NCBI GenBank assembly: GCA_964534415.1
Contig: CAZHOL010000006.1
Coordinates: forward strand, 1-35,955
DNA: 35,955 nucleotides
Direction: 5' to 3'
Source of the DNA: CAYLNC01 sp964534415
GTDB taxonomy: Bacteria > Patescibacteriota > Minisyncoccia > Phycocordibacterales > JAACPR01
Shown piece by piece: positions 7,168 to 15,285 of the stretch. The position numbers and the translations under genes were made by a program. Position 1 is the stretch's first letter. Every line of letters begins with the position of its first letter. The notes beneath the pieces are model-generated. The model worked only from the letters and a program-made list of their open reading frames with translations. It had not been told where the DNA came from and did not search any database.

Positions 7168-9609
7168 TTATAGTTTATTAATTTTAGCGAAAGCCACTGC
7201 GCGATTGTGAATAATTTTATCTTCCTGCTTGCCACCCTTTGCAGTTTTAATTATCACTTTATTAATCGCCTCCCTAATTAGAAGTTTGACCTGATCTTTT
7301 TTCATGGAAGCAACCCCTGAATTCATAAATTCTTCCATACTCTTTTTTAGTGATCCCAATATTCCTTTATCTTTCTTATCGCCAGACAACACTTTCTCTA
7401 CGTGATTATCGATTGCTTCTCGCGCCTTCAAATCAATTCTGTCCTGAATTTCTTTAATATCTTTTTCTGACAAAATATTTGCATCACCATACAATTTTGC
7501 GTCAGCATTTTTCTGCAAAATGTCTTGCGCACCCTGAATATCTTTTACTCCGGCGACCTTTGCCAAAATTTTATCAACCTCATCTTTTATTTTTTTCTTC
7601 GCAGCATCAATTGCCTCTTTTGCTTCTAGAAAAGCCCGAGCTAACAATTCTTTTGTTGTAGTATATCCTTCGTGAATTGCATTCTTTTGGAATTCAATTT
7701 CCTGAACCTTTTTTGAAGTAGTATATGCCTCAGCGATCTTTGCTTTGTATTGATTTTCGGTGTCGTGATTATATTTTTCTGCTCCAACCGTCGTTTTTAT
7801 TTTTTCGCGCGCTTCACTTCTGGTCTTGCCATGATAACCGAATAGCGTCGCAGAATAGTGCGCGGCAGCATAAGGAATGTCAAACAAATACTTTTTAAAT
7901 TTACCAACACTGTTTTTTAAAAAGCTATCTGAACTCAACAGCTTCATAGTATGCTCTTTATTTTCTTTTATCTTTCTACGAGCAGGACCGAAATATTTTG
8001 CAATTTCTGGAACATTATCAAAAGCTTCCTCGTACTCTGGCAACGACATCAATTTGTGATCTGGCAAAGTTTGTTTGTACTGCTCGGCTTTTGCTTCCAA
8101 ATCTTTAATAGTTTTCTGTTGTTCGACGAGAACTGCGACCTGCTCGGAGTATTTCAAAATCTTGTCTGGGTCCTCGAAAGCTTCTCTATTGATATATTCA
8201 TTCACACTATCTTTGCCCTCAGTATATTCAAATCCAGTAACCTGAGAAAATCTCTCATTTGCGACAGCACTGATCGTCTGAATTACTGATTCTTTATTTT
8301 TGAAAATTTCAAACAATTTTAAAGTTTCAGCAATGCTTCTATCTTCCAAATTTTTATTATCAAGCACCAAAAATTCTTCGAATCCGTCTGTTGACATAGC
8401 TTCCTCAAATTTCGCTAACTCTTCTTCTGTTGGTTCTTCTATTTTAACCTCAGGAGTCGGTTCGGTAGTTTCGGGCACGGTAACAGTCTCAGCAATTGGC
8501 TCTGTCTCTTCCACAGAATTTTCTGCATTATCCAGACCGGGTTCCCTATTTATCATAGACAAAAAACGATTAATCGTTTCTGAATCGGTGGCAGGATTTG
8601 CAACCATGTTGTTGTACATTCTGTTCAAAATTGCAATTCTTGGAGCCTCAACTTTCTCGGTTTTGCCAGATTCTTTTTTGACCGCTTCAGTTAGTTGGTC
8701 CTTGGCCATCTGATACTGTCTTGCCAACTCACCACCTGCATCATAAATTTGATTTCGAATTTCAAAAATCTCTTCACCACTCTTTGAAGAAAACATTTCT
8801 CCAACATTTTTAGACATCTTTTCCAACACATCATCGTATACCTTTGAAGTGTCGGCCGCCTCTGTTCGCGATCTCCTTTCTTGTCTTTGTTGAACCTTTT
8901 TCAACTTCATTTTATCAATTGTCTCTCGTTCTGGCATTTCAATATCATTTATAGAGCGACCGTGGGTCTGAACACGTGGCTGATTTTTCAAAGTCATCTT
9001 TTCTCTTTGTTCTGGTTGTGGAATCGGTTTTTTCTCTGGTTTTGGCAACTTGAATCCATCATTCCATTTCAAAATATCAGACATATTGGCGTCTGAAATT
9101 CTCATGAAATTCTGCTTGCCATTTGGAACATTTCCATGAATGACAGCGTTTCCTGTTTCTGGATCAAAATCTTCTAGCACCCAATCTACCATTTGTCCGT
9201 CATACTGAATTTTTACCTTCTGGCCCTTTTGGAATTCCTGCGCTGGCTCTTTTTTTATTTCTGGAGAAGTTTTTGGGGTATCGTGTTTTGGTCTAAGTTT
9301 AATACGAGATGCTGGGTTGTGTTTTGGGGCTTCAACTGGATTTTTTTCATCCTGTTGTTCGGGCACCACACCTGCACTAACTGCACCCTCGGAAATGGGT
9401 GTCCTGTTTTCTTTTGCATTTTGGATACCGTCAGCATTTAGTGCACGCTTATTCTGTCTTGGTTTGTCCATTTTTTTTTCAGAAGCACCGTCTTCAAGCA
9501 TCTCTCTTTCTTGTGCCTCTCTCAATAATTTAGCGCTTCTGTCTGGTGCAGCAGCCTCTGCCTTTGCAAAAGCATCCTCTAAACTATTCCCAAAATGATT
9601 TTCACTCAT
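7168..9609 (-). CDS. Large cytoplasmic coiled-coil-rich protein of unknown function
   Basis: An 813-residue, highly charged protein that I cannot assign. Residues 1-125 are low-complexity and hydrophilic. Around 125-185 is a small beta module with an SH3/KOW-like look (GQKVKIQYDGQMVDWVLEDF, then a HGNVPNGKQNFMRI stretch). Residues 200-420 are charged, with a Pro/Glu/Thr-rich linker (TEPIAETVTVPETTEPTPE). From about 420 to the end it is mostly helical with long Lys/Glu coiled coils. No signal peptide or membrane segment is present. A TATAAT box lies about 28 bp upstream, and the leader has no Shine-Dalgarno. The 96-residue gene follows after 2 bp. The composition resembles scaffold or cytoskeletal proteins, but that is only a comparison. 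Confidence 0.6.
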   Translation of the reverse strand: MSENHFGNSLEDAFAKAEAAAPDRSAKLLREAQEREMLEDGASEKKMDKPRQNKRALNADGIQNAKENRTPISEGAVSAGVVPEQQDEKNPVEAPKHNPASRIKLRPKHDTPKTSPEIKKEPAQEFQKGQKVKIQYDGQMVDWVLEDFDPETGNAVIHGNVPNGKQNFMRISDANMSDILKWNDGFKLPKPEKKPIPQPEQREKMTLKNQPRVQTHGRSINDIEMPERETIDKMKLKKVQQRQERRSRTEAADTSKVYDDVLEKMSKNVGEMFSSKSGEEIFEIRNQIYDAGGELARQYQMAKDQLTEAVKKESGKTEKVEAPRIAILNRMYNNMVANPATDSETINRFLSMINREPGLDNAENSVEETEPIAETVTVPETTEPTPEVKIEEPTEEELAKFEEAMSTDGFEEFLVLDNKNLEDRSIAETLKLFEIFKNKESVIQTISAVANERFSQVTGFEYTEGKDSVNEYINREAFEDPDKILKYSEQVAVLVEQQKTIKDLEAKAEQYKQTLPDHKLMSLPEYEEAFDNVPEIAKYFGPARRKIKENKEHTMKLLSSDSFLKNSVGKFKKYLFDIPYAAAHYSATLFGYHGKTRSEAREKIKTTVGAEKYNHDTENQYKAKIAEAYTTSKKVQEIEFQKNAIHEGYTTTKELLARAFLEAKEAIDAAKKKIKDEVDKILAKVAGVKDIQGAQDILQKNADAKLYGDANILSEKDIKEIQDRIDLKAREAIDNHVEKVLSGDKKDKGILGSLKKSMEEFMNSGVASMKKDQVKLLIREAINKVIIKTAKGGKQEDKIIHNRAVAFAKINKL

Positions 9610-9704
9610 ATTTTTAATAATTAATTAATATGCCAATATTATACTCCAAAAACAGCTTTTGAGTGAAGTTTTTGCCATTTCAGAGTTTTTGGTATAATAG
9701 AGAA

Positions 9705-10055
9705 ATGACAACACCAGAAAATCCATTCGATTTGGGGGAAGAAGACACAAAGGACAATTTAGATACTGATTACTATGACTTTACACCACTACATGAGAGT
9801 TTTCATGTGCTAGAGGCTAAAATTAGTGAGGCATTTCTCGCACCAAAAAATATCCAGAAAGTTATGGCTGGTATACAAGGCGATAAAGAAATGTACAAAG
9901 AGTTTAGGAGAGCAGAAGCATGGTTGGTAAAATCAAAAATTACCCCAACTGAAGAAAAAGCTATCACCGTCATGATCACCAAGATGTTGCAGGACGAAGA
10001 TAAGGTACAAAGGATTAAACTTTACACATTCTATAAAAAACTTGGATTCGTTTAA
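9705..10055 (+). CDS. Small acidic protein of unknown function
   Basis: A 116-residue soluble protein with an acidic N-terminus (ENPFDLGEEDTKDNLDTDYYDF) and a helical remainder. I recognise no domain. The frame is open upstream to 9663, but the ATG at 9705 is chosen because TATAAT (9693-9698) ends exactly 6 bp before it, the spacing seen at many other genes here, which predicts a leaderless transcript. It diverges from the 813-residue gene, sharing a compact AT-rich bidirectional promoter region (9610-9704), and ends at a strong terminator shared with ftsH. Confidence 0.6.
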   Translation: MTTPENPFDLGEEDTKDNLDTDYYDFTPLHESFHVLEAKISEAFLAPKNIQKVMAGIQGDKEMYKEFRRAEAWLVKSKITPTEEKAITVMITKMLQDEDKVQRIKLYTFYKKLGFV

Positions 10056-10059
10056 AACA

Positions 10060-10085
10060 AAAAAACCGCGAGTTCGCGGTTTTTT
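10060..10085. terminator. Bidirectional intrinsic terminator
   Basis: AAAAAACCGCGA-gt-TCGCGGTTTTTT is a perfect 12-bp inverted repeat with T-runs on both strands. It lies between the convergent 116-residue gene and ftsH and can stop both. Confidence 0.9.
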
Positions 10086-10100
10086 ATTTCTCCATTATCA

Positions 10101-12059
10101 CTAAACTATCGCATCCTCCTTTTCCTTTTTCAGCGAATTTTTAACTTCAACACCATGGGCGGCGAGAAGCATTTCATATTCCTCCCTCTCTAGAGTCTCC
10201 ACCTCCAACAATCGGCGCGCAATGATGTCGAGAACTTTTTTGTTCTCTGTGAGAATCTTTTCTGCAACAGCGCGAGCGTCTTCCATCAATTTTGAAACTT
10301 CAGCATCTATTTCACTGCCGACTTTCTCGGAATATTCTCTATCGTCGAGGCCCTGACCGAAAATTGTTCGACCGGAGCTCTCGAGGGCAATCGGCCCGAA
10401 TTTTTCTGACATTCCATATTTTGTGACCATGTCTCGCGCGAGCGCAGAAGCAACCTGCAAATCGTTCGATGGACCAGTTGTAATGTCACCGAAAATCATT
10501 TTCTCAGTCACATATCCACCGAGGGTCATCGCCAAATCATCCAAAAATTCTCGGCGTGATTGCAACTTTCTGTCTTCAGTTGGTAATTTCAAAGTATACC
10601 CTCCAGCTCGCCCACGAGAAATTATAGAGATTTTGTGAACTGGATCGGCGTTTGGCAAAACACTTGCAACCAACGCATGCCCTGCCTCATGATACGCAGT
10701 AATCTCGCGCTCCTTTTTGGAAAGCAAATGGCTTCGGCGTTCTGGACCCAACATGACTTTTTCAATTGAACGAATCAAATCGAATTGCGAAACAGATTTT
10801 CGATTTTCACGAGCCGCGAGAATGGCGGCTTCATTAACTAGAGAATACAAATCGGCGCCAGAAAATCCTGGAGTTCGCGTTGCAATCAAAGCCAAATTAA
10901 CATCCTCAGCGAGCGGTTTGTTTTTTGCCTGCACTGCCAAAATTGCCTCGCGATCTTTTCGGTCTGGCAAATCCAAAGTGACACGTCGGTCGAATCGTCC
11001 GGGTCGCAAAATAGCAGGATCTAAAACATCGGGTCGGTTTGTTGCCGCCATAACAATTACTTTGACATTCGGTTCGAATCCATCCATCTCCACCAAAATC
11101 TGATTGAGAGTTTGCTCGCGCTCATCGTTTCCTCCTCCTGTGCCGACACCTCGCGCTCGTCCGACAGCATCAATTTCGTCGATAAAGATAATTGATGGCG
11201 AAGCAGCTTTCGCTAGTTTAAATAAATCGCGAACTCGTGAAGCTCCTACTCCAACAAACATTTCCACGAATTCTGAACCGGAGACTGAAAAGAAATTCAC
11301 ACCAGCCTCGCCCGCGGTCGCGCGCGCAAGCAATGTTTTTCCGGTTCCCGGCGCACCCATGAGTAAAATTCCCTTTGGAATTTGCGCACCGATCTCGATG
11401 AATTTTTTCGGATTTTTTAGGAAGTCCACAATTTCTGCGAGTTCAACTTTGGCCTCCTGATTTCCGGCGACATCTTTGAAAGTCACTTTCTTTTTATCGC
11501 TCGGATTAAACAGTCGCGCGTTGGCCTGTCCGAATGTGAAAGCTTGCATGCCGGCACCCTTCACCTGTCGTGACAAATACCAAATGATGATTCCAATCAG
11601 CAAAATTGGAAACAAAAATGGAGCAACCATCGCAAACCAATATCCGAATCCGCTCGGATTTTTAATTTCAATAGACAATTTCGACAATTGATCTGGAGTA
11701 ATTCCGTAATTTGCTAAAGTTTCAGAAAGAGCGGCGTCAGATTCTTTTTGAGTTTTCTTTACCAATTCTGTATCGCCTTCTTTTTTGTATGTGGCAGTAA
11801 TTTCATTTCCGCTGAGCTCGATTTTTGTAATCAATTCAGTTTTAATGTCGGCTGCCAATTGTGACAAAGCGATGTCCTCCACATTTTTCTTCTGCTCAGC
11901 AACGAAAGTGTACAAAAACAAAATCATTAGAATGATAATGAAAGTGGTGCTGAGATTTGCTAGAAATCCTGCCGGCTTTTTACCTCTCGGTGCCTGTTTC
12001 TGCTGTTTTGGACCTTGTCCTCCTTGCCCTCTCGGTGGCATCTGATTGTTTTTGTTCAT
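10101..12059 (-). CDS. ftsH: ATP-dependent zinc metalloprotease FtsH
   Basis: Membrane-anchored AAA+ protease that degrades misassembled membrane proteins and regulators. The 652 residues show a Gly/Gln/Pro-rich N-terminal tail, TM1 (about 33-53), a short extracytoplasmic domain, TM2 (about 137-162), Walker A GAPGTGKT (about 233), Walker B IIFIDEIDAVGR, the second region of homology (TNRPDVLDPAILRPGRFDR), the zinc motif HEAGH (about 454) and the downstream Asp ligand in PSNDLQ. The ATG at 12059 is chosen over upstream in-frame starts because it matches the family N-terminus and TATAAT (12067-12072) ends 7 bp before it. It diverges from smpB, with both promoters within about 90 bp. Confidence 0.97.
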   Translation of the reverse strand: MNKNNQMPPRGQGGQGPKQQKQAPRGKKPAGFLANLSTTFIIILMILFLYTFVAEQKKNVEDIALSQLAADIKTELITKIELSGNEITATYKKEGDTELVKKTQKESDAALSETLANYGITPDQLSKLSIEIKNPSGFGYWFAMVAPFLFPILLIGIIIWYLSRQVKGAGMQAFTFGQANARLFNPSDKKKVTFKDVAGNQEAKVELAEIVDFLKNPKKFIEIGAQIPKGILLMGAPGTGKTLLARATAGEAGVNFFSVSGSEFVEMFVGVGASRVRDLFKLAKAASPSIIFIDEIDAVGRARGVGTGGGNDEREQTLNQILVEMDGFEPNVKVIVMAATNRPDVLDPAILRPGRFDRRVTLDLPDRKDREAILAVQAKNKPLAEDVNLALIATRTPGFSGADLYSLVNEAAILAARENRKSVSQFDLIRSIEKVMLGPERRSHLLSKKEREITAYHEAGHALVASVLPNADPVHKISIISRGRAGGYTLKLPTEDRKLQSRREFLDDLAMTLGGYVTEKMIFGDITTGPSNDLQVASALARDMVTKYGMSEKFGPIALESSGRTIFGQGLDDREYSEKVGSEIDAEVSKLMEDARAVAEKILTENKKVLDIIARRLLEVETLEREEYEMLLAAHGVEVKNSLKKEKEDAIV

Positions 12060-12150
12060 AGGGCATATTATACATAAATGGGCTGGAATATAAAGCAAAA
12101 AAGTATACCCAAATTTCACCTTCTCCTCTGCATTTGCTAATATATAGTCA

Positions 12151-12600
12151 ATGTCAAATTTAATTGAAAATCGCAAAGCGGGTTTTAACTATGAAATCGG
12201 CGACAAATACGAGGCGGGTATCGAGCTCGTTGGTCACGAAGTTAAAGCAATCAAAGCTGGCCGTGGCAACATGGTCGGGTCATTTATTGTAATTCGTGGA
12301 AATGAAGCGTTTTTGGCAGGGATGGAAATTCCCCCATTTCAGGCAAAAAATACTCCAGAGAATTACGACCCTCGTAGACTGCGCCGACTATTGCTCGCAA
12401 AACGCGAGATAATGAAGCTTCAAACAAAGGAGCAAAAAGAGCGTTTGACATTGATACCACTTTCGTTGTATAATAAAGGGAGTTTAATAAAAGTCTCATT
12501 CGCCGTGGCGCGTGGAAAACAGAAAACTGACAAACGACAGACAATTCGCCGTCGCGAAGATGAACGAGAGATGAGCAGAACTTTGAAAAAATTGCGATAG
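12151..12600 (+). CDS. smpB: SsrA-binding protein SmpB
   Basis: Partner of tmRNA in trans-translation; it binds the tRNA-like domain and helps it enter stalled ribosomes. The 149-residue protein has the family landmarks: NRKAGFNYEIGDKYEAGIEL, GHEVKAIKAGRGNM, an internal KNTPENYDPRRLRRLLL stretch and a basic C-terminal tail (RGKQKTDKRQTIRRRE...) that folds in the decoding centre. A TAATAT -10-like hexamer ends 7 bp before the ATG, predicting a leaderless mRNA. The tmRNA gene ssrA follows 52 bp downstream on the same strand, so the two parts of the rescue system are adjacent. Confidence 0.97.
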   Translation: MSNLIENRKAGFNYEIGDKYEAGIELVGHEVKAIKAGRGNMVGSFIVIRGNEAFLAGMEIPPFQAKNTPENYDPRRLRRLLLAKREIMKLQTKEQKERLTLIPLSLYNKGSLIKVSFAVARGKQKTDKRQTIRRREDEREMSRTLKKLR

Positions 12601-12652
12601 TATTTAAACAGGTCATTCACTGAGAGAGTTCGATTTTTGTCGAGCCTTTTCA

Positions 12653-13027
12653 GGGGATGATCGGCTTCGATACATGATCGTTAATATATGTGCAGAATAG
12701 AGCTTGAATAACTCTCGAAACTGTTCAAAAAATACAAATGCAAAGAATTCTATCGTAAGCCCTTACTTTAAGGCAAAAGATCTCGCATTCGCTCTCGCGT
12801 AAGCCAGAACGACGGTCTACTTCCCTATGTCTGATACGGAAGTCAGAACGTTAAACATCAGACTAGAAAATAGATTCGCTCTTAATTTATTTTCGAAACC
12901 CTAGGAGATCGGGTGAGTTACATTTCGTTTACTCTAAAGTGCTCGCCTCAGACCAAAAAGTAAACTACATTCTGTAGATGCATATATTAATCTCGTGTAC
13001 ACGCGGGTTCGATTCCCGCCATCTCCA
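12653..13027 (+). ncRNA. ssrA: Transfer-messenger RNA (tmRNA)
   Basis: Rescues stalled ribosomes and tags the nascent peptide. The 5' end GGGGATG pairs with the 3' CATCTCC, giving the G3-U70 wobble of alanine tRNAs, followed by discriminator A; CCA is not encoded. The T-arm GCGGGTTCGATTCCCGC is at the 3' end. The tag frame is read from GCA at 12740 and ends at TAA 12800-12802. It gives 20 residues (AKNSIVSPYF-KAKDLAFALA), longer than the usual 8-15 but with the expected hydrophobic ALA end recognised by proteases. The rest contains several stems consistent with pseudoknots. The one-piece, non-permuted form is evident. Confidence 0.95.
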
Positions 13028-13032
13028 CAATG

Positions 13033-13063
13033 AAATAACCACTCAATAAAGTGGTTATTTTTT
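13033..13063. terminator. tmRNA terminator
   Basis: AATAACCACT (13034-13043) pairs with AGTGGTTATT (13050-13059), followed by TTTTTT. It ends ssrA. The stop codon of the minus-strand gene at 13055 lies in its right arm, so it may serve both directions. Confidence 0.85.
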
Positions 13064-13243
13064 ATATCTCTTACACAACTCAAATATAAATATTGTTATA
13101 AAGACAACTAAATGAGTTAGAAGCACTATTAAAACCCTTACTATTCCAAAAATATCAAGCTCGCCTTGACTCCACCTGATGAAAAATAGAACTCCCACTA
13201 CAATTTCTAACAGAATTAGAATATTTCTTCCTTTGTTTTTCAT
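13055..13243 (-). CDS. Small two-helix membrane protein, unknown
   Basis: A 62-residue protein with two hydrophobic helices (about 7-23 and 32-54), a basic N-terminus (MKNKGRN) and a basic C-terminus (KRYKK), so both ends are predicted cytoplasmic. No family is recognised. It starts 11 bp after the stop of the 166-residue gene on the same strand and may be co-transcribed with it; a weak GATTAT hexamer also lies 6 bp before the ATG. The TAA stop overlaps the tmRNA terminator arm. Confidence 0.5.
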   Translation of the reverse strand: MKNKGRNILILLEIVVGVLFFIRWSQGELDIFGIVRVLIVLLTHLVVFITIFIFELCKRYKK

Positions 13244-13253
13244 GTTTTTATAA

Positions 13254-13754
13254 TCATTGAACTACTGGATTATTAATATTGTCTCTGTAATTTCTGAGTG
13301 ACATATGTGAATAGGTAAAACTCAATTTGTTTTCCCCTGGTTGAACATGTGGGAAATGAATGTTCAAGTCATCTTTATAATAACCAGTGAGTGCAACATG
13401 ACTATTAACGACATATTCCCATCCATCTTTTATTAATATTTCGGCTATTCTAGATATTTCTTGAGCCCTCTCTTCAGTAGTCAATTGATCATGACTAACA
13501 CAACTATAGGCAGGATTTATGGAGCCCATAATAATATCCGATTTTGCTCTATTGTATTCACAATCTCCCTCAAATTTAATTTTTTCAAAAACATTCTCCC
13601 TATCAAGAAGGTGCCTTGATACCATCTGTGAGACCCAGAGAGTTGGAAAAGTAAAAGATACAATCACAAACACGACGATCAGACCAGAAATAAAAATGAT
13701 AATATTTTTCTTAAGTACTTTCTTCATATACAAATCATCTTGTTGTTTTTTCAT
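13254..13754 (-). CDS. Membrane-anchored protein of unknown function
   Basis: A 166-residue protein with one N-terminal transmembrane anchor (about 17-38, IIIFISGLIVVFVIVSFTF) after a basic start, then a soluble, probably extracytoplasmic domain with two Cys (CEYNRAK and YSCVSHD) that could form a disulfide. The domain contains an alpha helix (TTEERAQEISRIAEILIKDGWEYV) followed by beta strands (LSFTYSHM). I recognise no family. An internal Met at residue 10 is an alternative start. It shares strand with the 62-residue membrane protein downstream, which suggests a small envelope operon. Confidence 0.5.
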   Translation of the reverse strand: MKKQQDDLYMKKVLKKNIIIFISGLIVVFVIVSFTFPTLWVSQMVSRHLLDRENVFEKIKFEGDCEYNRAKSDIIMGSINPAYSCVSHDQLTTEERAQEISRIAEILIKDGWEYVVNSHVALTGYYKDDLNIHFPHVQPGENKLSFTYSHMSLRNYRDNINNPVVQ

Positions 13755-13785
13755 AGCTATAAAGAATTAATAAAAAAGAGAGACG

Positions 13786-13817
13786 CCCAACACAGGTAAT
13801 GCTGGTGGGCTTTTTTA
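13786..13817. terminator. Intrinsic terminator downstream of the slipin gene
   Basis: GCCCA-aca-CAG-gtaatg-CTG-g-TGGGC folds as a hairpin. A T-run is immediate on the plus strand; on the minus strand, the direction of the slipin gene, the run TTTTTT begins 8 bp after the hairpin, so termination may be weaker. Confidence 0.6.
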
Positions 13818-14555
13818 TTTCTTCGCAAACCCCTCCAAAGCCCTCATCGCCTCGACAGGAACCATGTAAACAACTGTGTTGCTCTGATCAGATGACATGT
13901 CGTTGATAGATTGCAAAGTTCGCAAGTGCAATGCACCTGGAGTGTTTGCCAACATCGCAGCAGCTTTGGAAATATTTTCTGAAGCCGCCAATTCACCCTC
14001 AGAATTGATAATGACCGCTCTCTTCTCTCGCTCTGCCTCTGCTTGCTTTCCAATTGTTCTCTCCATCTCTGGTGGAAGGCTGACATCTTTCAATTCCACA
14101 TTCTGAACTTTCAAACCCCAATTGTCAGTTTCTTTATCAACAATTTCTCGAATTCGATCGGCGATTTTATCTCGACTAGAAAGTAGTTCGTCGAGGGTAA
14201 CTTCACCAACAATATTTCTCATCGTAGTCTGTGCGTATTGCGAAATAGCATATCTGAAGTCTTCAACTTCGATTACCGCCTTGTTCGCGTCACTAACTTT
14301 GTAATAGATGACGGCGTTCACCCGCACAGAAACATTGTCTTTTGTTATGGCATTCTGATCTGGAACATCGACAGCCTTGGTTCTAATATCGACCTTCTGA
14401 TGTGTTTGAATAATCGGCCAAACTATTCTCCAGCCCGGTTCCATAATCGAGGTAAACTTTCCAAAAGTAAATTTTACTCCCCTCTCATATTGATTGATCT
14501 GGCGAATGCTGGTGATGATGATAAATAAAATTGGTGCGATGATTGCGAATGTCAT
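13815..14555 (-). CDS. Slipin (SPFH/band 7 membrane protein)
   Basis: Stomatin-like membrane scaffold. A single N-terminal hydrophobic segment (about 2-16) anchors the 246-residue protein, followed by the band 7/SPFH domain with INQYERGVKFTFGKF, PGWRIVWPI, the KVDIRTKAVDVP strand and the VNAVIYYKVSD block. A helical region (GKQAEAEREKRAVIINSEGEL) then supports oligomerisation. The motif order and size match prokaryotic slipins, which are often paired with an NfeD protein; none is seen next to it here. A TATAAT box lies about 25 bp upstream of the ATG and the leader has no Shine-Dalgarno. Role: probably membrane-domain organisation or protease regulation, by family only. Confidence 0.9.
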   Translation of the reverse strand: MTFAIIAPILFIIITSIRQINQYERGVKFTFGKFTSIMEPGWRIVWPIIQTHQKVDIRTKAVDVPDQNAITKDNVSVRVNAVIYYKVSDANKAVIEVEDFRYAISQYAQTTMRNIVGEVTLDELLSSRDKIADRIREIVDKETDNWGLKVQNVELKDVSLPPEMERTIGKQAEAEREKRAVIINSEGELAASENISKAAAMLANTPGALHLRTLQSINDMSSDQSNTVVYMVPVEAMRALEGFAKK

Positions 14556-14630
14556 GTTTTTTTAATTAAGGTTAATGGAGTAATTATATCATGGAGATTT
14601 TTTGTTCTTAAAATTAAAGTTTTTCTGTGA

Positions 14631-14720
14631 TTGACAAATGGCTTCTGTTTGCTATAATATATCTATCTTATCAGGAAAAAGCATAGCTATAGGTTCCGTC
14701 CTATAGAGGTGCTTTTTCAT
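14631..14720 (+). ncRNA. Short hairpin RNA from a perfect consensus promoter, facing the NYN gene
   Basis: TTGACA (14631-14636), 16 bp, TATAAT (14653-14658) is a perfect sigma70 promoter. The predicted transcript starts near 14665 and is about 55 nt. It is almost entirely one hairpin: GAAAAAGCA (14675-14683) pairs with TGCTTTTTC (14710-14718), and inside it CTATAGG (14687-14693) pairs with CCTATAG (14700-14706) around TTCCGT. The hairpin with its T-run is itself a terminator. No ORF is present. The stop codon of the convergent NYN gene lies in the T-run. It has no sequence match to the three-copy small RNA family. Confidence 0.6.
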
Positions 14721-15208
14721 TTAGGGCGAGATAGTATTTTTCTCAGCTCGTTCAGATAAACAATTTTTTGCTTTGATTCAGCTTTCAAAATGCTAGAGCA
14801 CTCGTTTATATTGGGGCTTATAACAGTTTTTAATTTCCCTCTACGAATTAATAACCTTACCGTCGAATAAAAATCACCGTCGCTCGTAATAACAACTGCG
14901 CCTTCATAATTTCGTATTCTAGTTAAAATATACAAGACCATATCAGAATCACAATTCCCTTTCACGATATAATTTCGTCCAATTACAACGGGCTTAAAAA
15001 TTAAGATGTATCCACAACTTCGTAAAAAAGAGTAGAACTTTTTATTTCTCTTAATGTAACCAATGAAAACAAAAATTCTTTTGCAAGAATATTTTTCTCT
15101 CAAATAAACTGAAAACCTCAACCAATCCAATTCCCATCCTAGAATACGGACACCCATTGTTAGGTTTTGTGCGTCAATAAATGCAAAATTCTTTTGTTTG
15201 GAATACAT
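14717..15208 (-). CDS. NYN-domain (PIN-like) putative ribonuclease
   Basis: A 163-residue soluble protein with the NYN/LabA fold of the PIN-like nuclease superfamily. The acidic metal-binding residues are visible: Asp12 in FIDAQN, Asp87 and Asp89 in NCDSDMVLY and Asp110/Asp112 in VITSDGDFYSTV. The protein is short and is probably only the NYN domain, without the OST-HTH/LOTUS domain that some relatives carry. TATGTT (15215-15220) ends 6 bp before the ATG, predicting a leaderless mRNA. It converges on the short hairpin RNA at 14631-14720, and its TGA stop lies in that RNA's terminator. RNase activity is expected from the family; the substrate is unknown. Confidence 0.85.
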   Translation of the reverse strand: MYSKQKNFAFIDAQNLTMGVRILGWELDWLRFSVYLREKYSCKRIFVFIGYIKRNKKFYSFLRSCGYILIFKPVVIGRNYIVKGNCDSDMVLYILTRIRNYEGAVVITSDGDFYSTVRLLIRRGKLKTVISPNINECSSILKAESKQKIVYLNELRKILSRPK

Positions 15209-15285
15209 AACCGCAACATATCAAATATTGAAGCTCAAACCAACAAAAAACTTTATATTTTCTTTAGGCTTTCTTTATAATAATT

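Noticed and set aside
15255..15275. Another TTCTTTA-N4-TTCTTTA direct repeat between the NYN and ABC genes
   Set aside because: The spacing matches the BECR element, but it points away from the NYN gene and no -10 box follows at 18 bp toward a start codon. It is probably chance in AT-rich DNA.
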